The notes: generated by a model not told the origin, from the letters alone. Shown: positions 8,317-17,589, counted from the first letter of the stretch. The stretch is DNA of 45,476 bases from Acidobacteriota bacterium (GCA_029263395.1 JAJCXO010000145.1:1-45476), one strand, 5' to 3'. A program made the numbers and translations.

Positions 8317-9309
8317 TCACGGCCTGAGCGAGAACTCGGCCAAGATCCCAGACGCTATGGCGAGTTTGGTCTGCATCTCGCCATAGTGGCTTTCCACTTC
8401 GCGCCAATGGCCAGCGCCGCATTCTGTGGCCAGTAGCCTGATTTCGACGAAGGCTCGGTGTAGAGGTTTCTGCAGCGGTCCAATCGGTGATTTGAAGACG
8501 TGCTCTTGCTGGCGCAGCAGCGGGATAACCGCTGCTGAAATCTCGCGACAAGCGGTGCGGATCAACGTCGTGTCACTCGCCTTTCGACCCTGCAGATATC
8601 GACCAAGAGCTTGTTTGGTGGGGAGCACGGCCTGGGCATAACGGCCGTGCCAGGCTTCCATCCGCTCCTGTAGTGTGGGCTCTCGCGGCGGTGGTTTTAG
8701 GCTTTCCAGGTAATCGCGAAACTCGCCTTCCGCTTCGACACCAGCAAGCTGAATGCGGCCGAGGTAACGCCCCAATGCGCTTTCCAGAACCTCCGGCGGT
8801 ACGACGAGTAAGCGGCCGAGCTCGGCCTCTTCCTGCTCGATGCGATCGAGCATCCGGCGTAACTCGTCTTCGAACTCTGGCAAGCTCGTCTTGGGATAAG
8901 TCACGGTATCGCAGAGGTTGACCATCATTCTGTGCAGACGCTCGAGGGAGGCAGTGGTCTCCCGATCGGCTTCCTGGCGCACTTGCGGCAGCAATTGCTC
9001 CACGATGTCCGCAGCTTCTCGGCTTTGCGCCAAGTCCGATAGTTGGCGCTGGACGACGTAGTCGCGGACGGCTTCCAAGTCGGCTGGCGGAGCGGCTGAC
9101 AAGCCGCGCCAATAGGCGACGACTTTGCCGGCGATACCATCACAGGTATTGCGGTTGTAGTTGAGTAAGGCGAGAGCGGCTTCGCCAGACCGGCCAGAGG
9201 CGTCGTCAGAGACGCCATCTTGAGCAGTTGTAGGCGGCGTGAACGCCAACCCCAATACGATCAGCAACCCAAGGGCAATTCGGCCGAGCCGGTGGAATCC
9301 TGGAAGCAT
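8317..9309 (-). CDS. Exported helical protein of unknown function
   Basis: 330 residues. A signal peptide (about 1-29, ending PPTTAQ) is followed by a mostly helical protein rich in Glu, Arg and Leu with likely coiled-coil stretches (for example around LEDELRRMLDRIEQEEAELGR in the middle). Cysteines occur at about 55, 133, 254 and 297 and could form disulfides in the periplasm. I recognise no family. It lies 40 bp downstream of the TPR/SGNH gene on the same strand and may be its partner. The ribosome site is weak. Confidence 0.55.
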   Translation of the reverse strand: MLPGFHRLGRIALGLLIVLGLAFTPPTTAQDGVSDDASGRSGEAALALLNYNRNTCDGIAGKVVAYWRGLSAAPPADLEAVRDYVVQRQLSDLAQSREAADIVEQLLPQVRQEADRETTASLERLHRMMVNLCDTVTYPKTSLPEFEDELRRMLDRIEQEEAELGRLLVVPPEVLESALGRYLGRIQLAGVEAEGEFRDYLESLKPPPREPTLQERMEAWHGRYAQAVLPTKQALGRYLQGRKASDTTLIRTACREISAAVIPLLRQQEHVFKSPIGPLQKPLHRAFVEIRLLATECGAGHWREVESHYGEMQTKLAIASGILAEFSLRP

Positions 9310-9318
9310 TGCGTCAGT

Positions 9319-9364
9319 ATACCTGCCTACCGCAGGTCGTCATACCTGCCTACCGCAGGTCGTC
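9319..9364. repeat. Perfect 23-bp tandem duplication over the 3' end of the TPR gene
   Basis: Positions 9319-9341 and 9342-9364 are identical 23-bp units. Each contains the inverted repeat ACCTGC-CTACC-GCAGGT. The right-hand copy includes the TAG stop of the TPR/SGNH gene (9352..9350), so the gene's last codons are duplicated just beyond its stop. The hairpins may also terminate or stabilise the transcript. Confidence 0.9.
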
Positions 9365-12172
9365 GAGGCGCTGTTGCAGCCGAGTTGCCAGAGCATTTTG
9401 CTGTCGATCGTGAGCCAGGCTCAAGGCTGTGTTCAGGGTGGCTCTGGCGTCGTGGGTGCGTCCAGCGGCCTGATAAGCAACCGCCAACGTCTCGAGGATT
9501 TCGGCCGACTGGTTATTGGTGCCCCGCGCCGCACGTTCTGCCAAGGTGATGGCACGGGCAGGGTCGCGCAGCTCGGGTCGATCGCTGGTGGCGAGGATCC
9601 AGGCCAAGTTGTGGAGCGATCCCGGATCGGCACGGACGCCGATCACCAGCTCCAGCTCGGCGAGGGCCGCAGCCTCGTCACCGGCTGCCATCAGAGCTCC
9701 GGCGCGATTGTAGCGCGCCTGCACGTTGTCTGGACGGTAGCTCAATCCACGGGCATAGAGAGTGGCAGCTTCGGTATGAAACCCCAGCGACCACCGCAGG
9801 TCTGCCAGATTGAACATCGCCAAAGCGAAGTCGTGGCGATAGGTCAAGGCTTGGCGAAAAGCCCGCGCCGCATCGCTGAAATCACCCCGAGCTTGTAACG
9901 CCAACCCAAGGCTGTTGTATGCCGAAGCAAGACCGGGGTCAGCACGGAGCGCAGCACGATAGGCGGTAATTGCTGACCTCACGTCCCCCTGTAGCTCGAG
10001 ACTGCGTCCGAGACCGTGATGGGCGGGAGCGAAGTCCTTGGCACCCTCGACTAATGCTTGAAAGAGCTCAGTAGATCGAGCCAGCTGGCCGCGACGGAGG
10101 GTCGAGCTGGCGAGGTTGAAGCTGGCCAATGTGTGGCGCGGATCGAGCGTGAGGGCCTGCCGGTAGGCGGCGTCTGCCGCATCCTGGTCACCTCGAGCTT
10201 CGAGGATGGTGCCGCGATTGACCAGACCATCTGCGGAATCGCGATCCCCCGGTGGCAACCGTTCGAGCTCGGTTAGCGCCTCTTCGGCCTGGCCAGCATC
10301 GGCCAGGGCCAGGGCGAAAGCGACGCGCCATCGGCTGAGATCTGGCAACCGATCAAGCAGAAAGCGCCAATGAGGGATCGACGCTGCGGGTCGGCGAGTT
10401 TGCAGGTGGGTGGCCAGCCGTCGACGAGCCTCGAGGTCGTTGGGTTGCTCAGACAGGCGTTGCTCGTACAGCGTCTCCGCGTCTTGCCAAGACGTGGGAG
10501 TGAGCTTGGCGTGCAGTTCGCGGACCCGCAGCCATCGACGATTGAGATCAGGGTGGTGGTCGATTTGGTCGACAAATGGTGGCCGCGACACGAGGCGCAG
10601 GATGTCTCGTTCGAGTTCGATTTCGTCGAACGGAGTGAAGGCTAGGCGGTCGGCCAGCCGTTGCTGATTCAGGGGTAGCGGAGGAACTGCTGCGTCGAGG
10701 TTGGATGGTGATGCATCTTGGGTCGAGAAGTGTGGCTCGAGATGCCGGTAAACGGCCGAGGCAAGGGCGAAGTTGCCAGCAAAATTGAAGTGGACATGCT
10801 CATGGAAAAAGCGATTGCCGGGCATCCCAGGGAATCCCTCCGCCTTGTCAGAGGCCGCATCGTCGACGAACGTGCCTTCGACGAACGGACCTTCGACAAA
10901 CGTGTCTTCGACGAACGTGCCGTCGATGAGTGCGCCGGCCATGTCGAGCAGGGAGACGCCGTGTTCGGGATGCGCCGTCGCTACTTGCCGGATCGTCTGA
11001 TTGATCATCGAGTCAGCACGAAAGCGCAAGGTGTCAAGGTCACGGGCAGCCCTCAGATGGGCCTTGGATCGTTCGGCGTCACCCAGGGTGAGGTAGGCGT
11101 GGCCCATCTGAAAACGCAGCTCGGCGTAGCGATCGTCGATTTCAGCAGCCTGCTGCCATTCGGTGAGGGCGGTCTCGTGGTCGTCAGCCTCCATCGCCTG
11201 ACGGCCGGTACGATAGTGTTCGATCCAGCGTGCCTCGTCTTCGGTGGATAACCCGGCTCGATGGCTCGAAGCGAATGGGGGTTGGTCGCGTAGATTGGAA
11301 GCGACAGTGACCAACAGCGTCTCCGCTCCAGTGCCATGGATCGTGTTGATCATATCGGCCAGGTTGTGGCGGAAGTGCTCGTAGACTGTCGGTAGGCGCG
11401 GGTCGTCCGCGGCAACCCGCTGCTCGAGAAACATCTCCATACCGCGCCATTCGCCGAGTGTTGGTCGACTATTGGCGGCAAGCGATCGGGCGAGCAGCTG
11501 GCCGGTGCGGGTTGCCTGAAGGGCGATCGAGGCACGGATGGTAGCCAGGTTGGGAGTAAACGCTCCCAACCTGGTGTTGGTGCCGAAGACCGTTTCAGCC
11601 CCAAACACCGTGCCAGCACCGTAAGGCCCCACCACTTCGTTGTTGCCGAGGTAGATGATGAATAAATCACCTTGATGGGGTGCACAGTCGTCGACGATGA
11701 CCCGTGCGACATGTGAATTGATTGCGGTCATGGCCGCGTTGTGGACTTCGAATCGGGTCTTTGGATGGCCTTCGTTCAACATTGCTTCGAGCATGCGACC
11801 GAAGCTGTAGGCCGAGTCTGGAGTACCGCGAGCGGCAGACCCGCCGATCACGAAGATGCGATAGGTATCTTCTTTGTCTGAAGCCAGTTCGAAGGGCACT
11901 GGAGCTCGGGCAATACGTTTCGGGAAGAAGCGCCAGCCGAAGGTCTGGTTGGTAGTCCAAACGCCAGAGTGCCCCTCGACCGGCACCAGGAAGTCTGTCG
12001 TATGACCGTAGTCCGCGACCCGCAGGGCGAGTTCGAGCACAATCAACAGTAACGGCGCCAACGACACAGCCAGTGCTCGAAACAGCCATAACCGTCCGCC
12101 ACGCAGCTCTGGGGGCTGCACGTCCGGCACCTCTAGGATCGGCGGGGTGGCAGGGGCTGTGGGTTGAGGCAT
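9350..12172 (-). CDS. Membrane-anchored SGNH-hydrolase-like protein with TPR repeats
   Basis: 940 residues from the ATG at 12172. A short Pro-rich head and one membrane segment (about 32-50) precede an SGNH/GDSL-like domain: IFVIGGSAARGT (block I, with Ser) and IIYLGNNEVVGPYG (block III Asn), with HFNFAGNFALA later resembling the block V His region. The C-terminal half has many tetratricopeptide-like repeats (for example AYNSLGLALQARGDFSDAAR, ADAAYRQALTLDPRHTLA). The domain order suggests an envelope protein that may act in or organise acyl/glycan modification; the catalytic role is inferred. A 15-bp repeat inside codes for pentapeptides. Upstream in-frame ATGs exist but overlap the divergent promoter region, so the ATG before MPQPTAPAT was chosen. 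Confidence 0.75.
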   Translation of the reverse strand: MPQPTAPATPPILEVPDVQPPELRGGRLWLFRALAVSLAPLLLIVLELALRVADYGHTTDFLVPVEGHSGVWTTNQTFGWRFFPKRIARAPVPFELASDKEDTYRIFVIGGSAARGTPDSAYSFGRMLEAMLNEGHPKTRFEVHNAAMTAINSHVARVIVDDCAPHQGDLFIIYLGNNEVVGPYGAGTVFGAETVFGTNTRLGAFTPNLATIRASIALQATRTGQLLARSLAANSRPTLGEWRGMEMFLEQRVAADDPRLPTVYEHFRHNLADMINTIHGTGAETLLVTVASNLRDQPPFASSHRAGLSTEDEARWIEHYRTGRQAMEADDHETALTEWQQAAEIDDRYAELRFQMGHAYLTLGDAERSKAHLRAARDLDTLRFRADSMINQTIRQVATAHPEHGVSLLDMAGALIDGTFVEDTFVEGPFVEGTFVDDAASDKAEGFPGMPGNRFFHEHVHFNFAGNFALASAVYRHLEPHFSTQDASPSNLDAAVPPLPLNQQRLADRLAFTPFDEIELERDILRLVSRPPFVDQIDHHPDLNRRWLRVRELHAKLTPTSWQDAETLYEQRLSEQPNDLEARRRLATHLQTRRPAASIPHWRFLLDRLPDLSRWRVAFALALADAGQAEEALTELERLPPGDRDSADGLVNRGTILEARGDQDAADAAYRQALTLDPRHTLASFNLASSTLRRGQLARSTELFQALVEGAKDFAPAHHGLGRSLELQGDVRSAITAYRAALRADPGLASAYNSLGLALQARGDFSDAARAFRQALTYRHDFALAMFNLADLRWSLGFHTEAATLYARGLSYRPDNVQARYNRAGALMAAGDEAAALAELELVIGVRADPGSLHNLAWILATSDRPELRDPARAITLAERAARGTNNQSAEILETLAVAYQAAGRTHDARATLNTALSLAHDRQQNALATRLQQRLDDLR
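10863..10937. repeat. 15-bp x 5 tandem repeat inside the TPR/SGNH gene
   Basis: Five 15-bp units, first TCGACGAACGTGCCT then variants. On the coding (minus) strand they give GTFVE-DTFVE-GPFVE-GTFVD-type pentapeptides in the loop between the SGNH blocks. The units differ by a few bases each, so the array is not brand new. Confidence 0.9.
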
Positions 12173-12286
12173 GGCGTGGTCTACTGTTGGCAGGGCCAAG
12201 GTTACACCGCTTGGAAGTTGATAAGATCGCTGAATCTTCTGACCAGACCGTATCCTCCGACCAGAATCGACCTCGAGGAGGGGTGC

Positions 12287-13570
12287 ATGGCGAGTAAAGC
12301 CAATCCGAAGTTTTCGGCCGCAGAGTGGACCAAGATCCGGGATACCCTGGTGGCTCATCCTGCTGCTTTCGGTTTACCGGCCCGGCAGTACGGTTCGGTG
12401 GTGTTCGCGTCATTCAACCTCCGCAAGCTCGGCAAGGTGGCCACTGGCTCGAGCGGTGAGCGTGACGAGGCAACCTTCGAATTTCTCGCCAGTATCTGCC
12501 GCCATTTTGATCTGTTGGCAATTCAGGAGGTGATGTCGGACACCGAAAGCCTGCTGAAGTTGCACAAGATGATGGGCCCCGACTACGGCCTCGTACATTC
12601 CGATACGACCGGCGCGTTCCCGGGGCGGCCAGGCAACGCTGAGCGCCTAGCCTATGTCTACAACCGCAACCTGGTACGGCGCTCCGCCCTGGTGACCGAC
12701 ATCACCGTCGACCGGACCGAAGTGATCAAGCGTATCGCTGACAACAACGATGGGATTCACAAGGCGTTGAAGGACTTGGCCAAGGCGCGCGGGGTCTATA
12801 ACGCGCAGGTCGAGGAGTGCCTGGAGAAGGGTGGCCGGCTGCCTCGGGAACCCAAGATGAGCGGGCTCAAGATGCCTGGTTTCCTGACTTTCGTCCGCAC
12901 CCCATTTGCGGCCGGTTTTCAAGTTCATGGCCATCCTGGTTCGGTGCCGTATGAATTCCTGGCAGTCAACGCCCATCTGCATTTCGGCGATTCCGACAAC
13001 GATCGCATCTGGGAAGCGCAGGCGTTGCTGGAGTGGATGTTGGCCAAGGTCCGTGCCGGCGCGTCGGACAATCTGAACATTGTGCTGTTCGGTGACCTCA
13101 ATCTGGTGTTCCAGAATCCCGATCGAGATCGGGTGCGAATTACCCATAACGTGCGCCAGGCCGCCAAGCGAGTTGGCCTCAAGAAATTGAACGCGGTGTT
13201 GCCGTTCCTGTTTCCGCACCCCAACACGCAACAGCGCCACGAGCCCACGGGCACCGTCTTTCGCACCAATGTCAAGCTCAACCAAACCTTTGATCAGCTT
13301 GGCGCGTTTTATAACGATCCCCGCCTGGATCTGGCCGCGACCGGCGTCGATAGACACCACAATCCGCAGGTCTGGGGCGCGCCGGGTGGCCCGGATTACG
13401 GTGTCTTCAACTTTACCGAGCTGTTCAGCCAGGCGTTGAAGAAGAAGAGTTACCACGAGTTGTCGAAGGAAGATGCCAGAGGCCTGGTGCGTCGTTACGA
13501 CTTCCGGGTCAGCGACCATCTGCCGATCTGGATCCGGCTGCCGCTTCCCGTCGCGCCATCCGTCCTCTGA
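12287..13570 (+). CDS. Endonuclease/exonuclease/phosphatase (EEP) fold protein
   Basis: 427 residues from the ATG at 12287, preceded by GAGGAGGGG. The metal and catalytic signatures of the EEP/DNase I superfamily are present in order: SFNLRKLG (Asn44), AIQEVM (Glu81), VNAHLHFG, VLFGDLNLVF (Asp/Asn pair) and VSDHLPIW near the C-terminus (Asp410-His411). It should hydrolyse phosphodiester bonds, but whether of DNA, RNA or a small molecule cannot be told. No signal peptide is seen, so it is probably cytoplasmic. It is divergent from the TPR gene (114 bp apart). Confidence 0.8.
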   Translation: MASKANPKFSAAEWTKIRDTLVAHPAAFGLPARQYGSVVFASFNLRKLGKVATGSSGERDEATFEFLASICRHFDLLAIQEVMSDTESLLKLHKMMGPDYGLVHSDTTGAFPGRPGNAERLAYVYNRNLVRRSALVTDITVDRTEVIKRIADNNDGIHKALKDLAKARGVYNAQVEECLEKGGRLPREPKMSGLKMPGFLTFVRTPFAAGFQVHGHPGSVPYEFLAVNAHLHFGDSDNDRIWEAQALLEWMLAKVRAGASDNLNIVLFGDLNLVFQNPDRDRVRITHNVRQAAKRVGLKKLNAVLPFLFPHPNTQQRHEPTGTVFRTNVKLNQTFDQLGAFYNDPRLDLAATGVDRHHNPQVWGAPGGPDYGVFNFTELFSQALKKKSYHELSKEDARGLVRRYDFRVSDHLPIWIRLPLPVAPSVL

Positions 13571-13643
13571 ACCGAGCTGCGCCAAACCGTGCTGCGCCGA
13601 ACCGTGCTGCGCCGAACCGTGCTGCGCTAAAACGATCTGCGCT
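13569..13643. repeat. 15-bp x 5 tandem repeat just after the EEP stop codon
   Basis: Five consecutive 15-bp units based on GAACCGTGCTGCGCC; units 3 and 4 differ only in the last base. The array starts in the EEP gene's TGA stop and fills almost the whole 83-bp spacer to the next gene. Confidence 0.95.
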
Positions 13644-13653
13644 GAGACGAACC

Positions 13654-15240
13654 ATGAGAAGACGTTGGATTGGCCTCATGGTTGCCGTCTTCTTGGCCGG
13701 AGGCATCAGGGCCGACCGCTGTTTCGCTGACTCTCCGTCGGTAGAAACCCCGGCAGGGGAACAGGTCGAGCTGCCCTTCGAAACCGCGCTGGACGGCGAG
13801 ACGATCCGTTTGGAACTGCGCCACGCGACCATCGACATCCTGCAAGATCCAGAGGCCGAAGCAAGCTTGAGTGTGGGCTGGCTGACCCCCGGCGAAGCCT
13901 CGGACGAACGGGTGGATGTTCGCGTCAAGGGTGGACTCCTTCAGCTCTCTCGGGGCGGTAGCACGACACCGACCGAGCCGCGTTGGTTGGTCGAGATGGT
14001 TGTTGCTCCTGAGCAGTTCGTCGAGATAGTAGGTGTTGATCTCGACGTGCTGATCGAAGCGGCGGCAAACGAAGACGAGGGGTCGTCTGCCGAGGAAGAG
14101 CAGGCCGACGGCTACCTAGACGATGAAAAGTACGGCGAGAAGTACAACCAAGAAGAGGGCGGCAAGGGCGACGAAAAGGAGGCCAAAACGAGGCCAGGTC
14201 GCGACGGCTTGGACAGCGTCGACGAACCGACGGTTGACCTCCATCTCGAGCAATCCAATGTCCATCTGGTAGGCCTCGAGGGAGCGATCGTCGACACCTT
14301 CGAGAGTTACCTCCGTGCCGATCGCACCACCGGCATCCTACGGCTGAGGATGCAAGGTGGTAGCGCGGAAATCGTGGGCCACCGAGGACCCATGGAGCTG
14401 TCCGCCCATCAGGCCGAGATCTGGCTCGAAGAGCCCGAGTCCAAGCTGACTTTCTCGCTCGAAGGTGGAACCCTCAACTCAACCGGCGGCGAAGGGCGGA
14501 TCGAAGGCAAGGTGCGAGATGCCTTCGTTCGATTCGAGGGTTGGACTGGGCCGAACACCTTGGAAGCCAGCGAAGCGAGCCTCGAAGTCATTTCAGCGAC
14601 GGAAGCCAACCTACAGATCTCAGGGGCACATCTTGCGGTTGTGGTCGAGAATATCCAGGGGCAGGTCGAAACCCGACTGCTGGGAGGGACCTTGACCGGC
14701 CGAGATCTGGTAGGGCACGTCAAGATCACCGCCAGAAGTGATGCCGAAGTTGAGCTCGAAGGCATCAAGGGCCCCGTCAGCTTGAGTCTCGAAAGCGGCG
14801 CCGGCGTCAAGATTATCGATGCTGAAGGTATCGTACAGGGTAACGTCCACGACGCACGACTCGACGTCGACGGCGCCAGTTATCTAAAACTGAGTGGTCT
14901 GCGCGCCGAGGTGAGCCTGTCCCGTCTGGACCGTATTCAGCAGCTCGAACTGACCGACTCCCGGCTCGAAGCCGACCTCTCGGGGCTGCGCCATGATCCG
15001 TTGTTGACCCTACGAGGCACCAGTGAAGCGTCGGTGCAGATTGAGGCACCATGCGGCGTCAAGTTGGAAAAGACCAGCGAAGATCCACTCGCTCGAGTCG
15101 ACGTCTCGGGTTGCATGATGCATGGTCAATCCCAAGGCCGGGTAGTGTTCGGCCGCCGAGGCCTCGAAGGTAATCGCCAAATGATGCTGAAGCTGGCGCT
15201 TTCCCCGGGCAGCACAGTCGACGTTGAGGGGCTGTACTGA
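13654..15240 (+). CDS. Secreted beta-repeat protein of unknown function (adhesin-like/DUF4097-like)
   Basis: 528 residues. A signal peptide (about 1-25) is followed by beta-strand-rich sequence in which short segments recur with the pattern 'leleg.. g.v.v.l..g..v.i.....' (for example VELEGIKGPVSLSLESGAGVKI), suggestive of a right-handed beta-helix like that of DUF2807/DUF4097-type putative autotransporter adhesins. Between about 150 and 190 there is a very acidic, Lys/Glu/Gly-rich insert of low complexity. No catalytic motif is seen. It follows the EEP gene on the same strand across the 15-bp repeat array. Exported location is supported by the signal peptide; function is unknown. Confidence 0.6.
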   Translation: MRRRWIGLMVAVFLAGGIRADRCFADSPSVETPAGEQVELPFETALDGETIRLELRHATIDILQDPEAEASLSVGWLTPGEASDERVDVRVKGGLLQLSRGGSTTPTEPRWLVEMVVAPEQFVEIVGVDLDVLIEAAANEDEGSSAEEEQADGYLDDEKYGEKYNQEEGGKGDEKEAKTRPGRDGLDSVDEPTVDLHLEQSNVHLVGLEGAIVDTFESYLRADRTTGILRLRMQGGSAEIVGHRGPMELSAHQAEIWLEEPESKLTFSLEGGTLNSTGGEGRIEGKVRDAFVRFEGWTGPNTLEASEASLEVISATEANLQISGAHLAVVVENIQGQVETRLLGGTLTGRDLVGHVKITARSDAEVELEGIKGPVSLSLESGAGVKIIDAEGIVQGNVHDARLDVDGASYLKLSGLRAEVSLSRLDRIQQLELTDSRLEADLSGLRHDPLLTLRGTSEASVQIEAPCGVKLEKTSEDPLARVDVSGCMMHGQSQGRVVFGRRGLEGNRQMMLKLALSPGSTVDVEGLY

Positions 15241-15253
15241 ATCGAGGACTTTC

Positions 15254-15793
15254 ATGAGAACCTGGATTGCACTGTTTCGAGGAATCAATGTAGGTGGCAA
15301 GAACGTTTTGCCAATGGTGAAGCTGCGTGCCGAGCTTGAGGCGCTTGGACTCGAGCAGGTGCGAACTTACATCCAGAGCGGCAACGCCGTGTTTGAGTCG
15401 GCGGCGGAAGGCTCGACCTCATTGGCGGCTCAGATTTCCGACCGAGTCGAGGAGCAGTATGGGTTTCGGCCTCGCGTCCTGGTCCTCAGCCGCGACGACC
15501 TTGCTGCCGCCATCGAATCGAACCCCTTTCCTGGAGCCGTGGCTGATCCCAAGACGCTCCACTTCTTCTTCCTTGCTGAACCGGCACTCGATCCGGATCA
15601 TACTCGGCTCGAGGAAGCCAAGGCTCCCACCGAGCACTATGGGTTGACGGACCGTGTTTTCTACCTCCACGCTCCTGATGGCATCGGTCGCTCCAAGCTG
15701 GCGGCCAACGCCGAGAAGGCTCTCGGAGTTGCAACGACTGCACGAAATTTCCGGACCGTCGATAAGCTCTCAGGGATGGTTTCTCCAGAGTGA
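15254..15793 (+). CDS. DUF1697 family protein
   Basis: 179 residues starting MRTWIALFRGINVGGKNVLP, the characteristic DUF1697 opening. Further family features are LEALGLEQVRTYIQSGNAVFES and the C-terminal DGIGRSKLAANAEKALGVATTARNFRTVDKL (start and end of that stretch quoted in part). It starts 13 bp after the preceding stop with a GAGG ribosome site, so co-transcription is likely. The family is widespread and cytoplasmic; its function is unknown. Confidence 0.9.
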   Translation: MRTWIALFRGINVGGKNVLPMVKLRAELEALGLEQVRTYIQSGNAVFESAAEGSTSLAAQISDRVEEQYGFRPRVLVLSRDDLAAAIESNPFPGAVADPKTLHFFFLAEPALDPDHTRLEEAKAPTEHYGLTDRVFYLHAPDGIGRSKLAANAEKALGVATTARNFRTVDKLSGMVSPE

Positions 15794-15881
15794 CGGTTGC
15801 CGCATTGCTTTTCGTGTCACAAACAATCCGTTTGCCGGGGCGATGCGTTGTAATCGAGCTTCTTTCAAGAAGAGGGAAACC

Positions 15882-15938
15882 ATGAGATTCACGATTTCAC
15901 TGCTTGTTAGTCTTCTGGGCGAGCGAGAGCTGAGATAG
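15882..15938 (+). CDS. Possible 18-codon leader ORF upstream of the SGNH gene
   Basis: An ATG with a convincing ribosome site (AAGAGGG, five bases upstream) starts the peptide MRFTISLLVSLLGERELR and ends at TAG, 32 bp before the TTG of the SGNH gene. It looks like a short hydrophobic leader, or the remaining start of a decayed secreted protein. Expression is unproven. Confidence 0.3.
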   Translation: MRFTISLLVSLLGERELR

Positions 15939-15970
15939 ATTGCGACGCGTCTGTTGAGGATCATCGCTGG

Positions 15971-17131
15971 TTGAACAAGTTGAACGACATCCTGCTAGCT
16001 TTGCTGGTGGTTGCAGTTGCTGACATCGTGCTGTTTCATTACGGCGTGTATTTCGCCATCCTGCAACCGGAGTCGTATTCCGGCAGGGTAGAGCAGCAAG
16101 GGCGGCGTCTCGCCGGCATGCTGGAAGCTGCCCCCGACCGGGATGGAATGGTCGTGATCGGCAACTCGCAGGCCCAGGCGACAATTCAAGAGGCCCAACT
16201 GGAGGCTGAGCTCTCGGATGGAGGGCAGCAGTTTCGAGTGATCAATCAGGCGGTTGGCGGCTCGTCGCCGTCTGCTTGGTACTTCCTTCTCCAGAGCGAC
16301 TGGTTCCCTAAAGACACCACTAAAATTGTGGTCTTAGCGGTCAACAACACTTCGATTCTGGCCTTTGAAGGTGGCGAGCAGAGAGACCTCGATATTTCCA
16401 AAACCCGGTTGGGCATCGGAGACGCGGCGATGATCGCCAGGACTCATCATGGGTTGGAGGATCGGCTAGCGGCTTTCTCGGGGGTGCTCTTCCGGACGCT
16501 GCTGTTTCGCGACGACGCGAAGCAGTACTTGCGATCTCCCAGCGAGCGCCATCGGCAGATTGCAGAGCACAAGGCGGTGTTCGAAAGGAGGTTACGAAAC
16601 GGTGCCCGGAGCGACAACCGTTCGAACAACACACTACTTTCTGCCCGGCTGGGAGAGGACAACAGGCTAGTCATGGACGAGCTGGCCCCATTTATCAAGG
16701 CCAAGAAGGAGCTCACTCGCAGAGTTGAGCGCCAGCTTCGCCGTCGGCAGAAAACCCTGGACGCTATTGCTCGTGGCAAGAAGGTGATTCGCCACCTGGT
16801 CGTCGAGCCGAGCAAAATCAGCCTGCTCGGTCGCTTGGTCGCAGAGTTGAACGAGCAGGGCATTCGAGTTGTCTTCTGCGTCATCCCGAGCTCGCCTTTT
16901 GCCTTGAATCGACCCGTCAAGGTCGACCATCTCGGAAACCTGTTTCGAGATCTGAAACAGCAGGGGAGGGACATCGAAGTTTGGCACGATTCCGACGTGA
17001 TCCGTAGGCTAAACTCCCCGGAATTCTTCAAGGATCCGCTACATCTGAATGCTGCAGGGGCGGAGATCTACACTCGAGGTTTGGCGAGCTTCTTGGTACA
17101 GACTCTGTCGGAAACGGAATCGCCGATCTAG
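15971..17131 (+). CDS. Membrane-anchored SGNH-hydrolase-like protein (O-acylation partner type)
   Basis: 386 residues if started at TTG (15971), the only plausible start in the open frame; GAGGA lies about ten bases before it. One membrane segment (about 6-28) anchors an extracytoplasmic SGNH domain: VVIGNSQAQA (Ser66, block I), AVNNTS (block III Asn) and DPLHLNAAGAEIY (Asp355, His358). The Ser-Asp-His set is therefore complete. This architecture occurs with MBOAT acyltransferases in polysaccharide or teichoic-acid O-acetylation (AlgX/AlgJ and DltD-like roles), and an MBOAT gene is the convergent neighbour. Substrate unknown. Confidence 0.7.
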   Translation: MNKLNDILLALLVVAVADIVLFHYGVYFAILQPESYSGRVEQQGRRLAGMLEAAPDRDGMVVIGNSQAQATIQEAQLEAELSDGGQQFRVINQAVGGSSPSAWYFLLQSDWFPKDTTKIVVLAVNNTSILAFEGGEQRDLDISKTRLGIGDAAMIARTHHGLEDRLAAFSGVLFRTLLFRDDAKQYLRSPSERHRQIAEHKAVFERRLRNGARSDNRSNNTLLSARLGEDNRLVMDELAPFIKAKKELTRRVERQLRRRQKTLDAIARGKKVIRHLVVEPSKISLLGRLVAELNEQGIRVVFCVIPSSPFALNRPVKVDHLGNLFRDLKQQGRDIEVWHDSDVIRRLNSPEFFKDPLHLNAAGAEIYTRGLASFLVQTLSETESPI

Positions 17132-17589
17132 CTCCCGTCTATGAACGCCGGTTGCCCGGTCGCCCCCAGTGGACCGCGCGCGCTGCTGCGTAACTCGCCT
17201 CGGTGCCTTAGTGTCAGCCAACCCTCTTGTTTACAATATTTTGGAGGGCTAGGAGCTGTCTTCTTGCTCAGACATACTCGCTGTGTGCTCGCTCCACAGA
17301 GGGCTCTCAGGGAGCCGAGAGGCGGGTTTCTGGATGCAATCTAGTGACCTAGCTAGATCCCGTCCAGTTTTGCCATTTTCGGCTTAGTGAGGGAGGTCTT
17401 GTGGAGCGAGCAAGCAGCGAGCATGTTTGAGCTTCACACCTGTTCGCATCTCGTATCCGATGGCACCACAATAACTTAGGCATACAGCAAGAGATCCGGC
17501 GAGTTCTGGAGCTGCGGCGCAGCCCACAAGATCGACCGAACTCTCGATGTGTTCTTGGATGACATCTAGCTAGCTAGCCAGCTAGGTCA
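17132..17589. other. 458-bp convergent spacer with nested inverted repeats
   Basis: No protein-coding gene is supported in any frame. The stretch lies between two convergent genes and contains two large, interleaved inverted repeats (listed separately), a short hairpin GGCTC-TCAGG-GAGCC at 17302-17316 and an unusual density of CTAG tetramers near 17341-17360 and 17565-17594. It may be a miniature mobile element, a structured RNA or a bidirectional termination region. Confidence 0.5.
17267..17432. repeat. Long imperfect inverted repeat (about 32-bp arms)
   Basis: The left arm is about 17267-17298 and the right arm about 17401-17432. Read towards each other they match over about 32 bases with four mismatches; both contain GTGGAGCGAGCA and CAGCGAG blocks. 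The central loop is about 100 bp. The arms could fold into a long RNA stem, or be two inverted copies of one element. Confidence 0.8.

Noticed and set aside
13473-13730. Cys-rich pentapeptide open frame (EPCCA-type repeats) over the 15-bp array
   Set aside because: It results from reading the 15-bp repeat and the ends of two real genes in another frame; no start signal.
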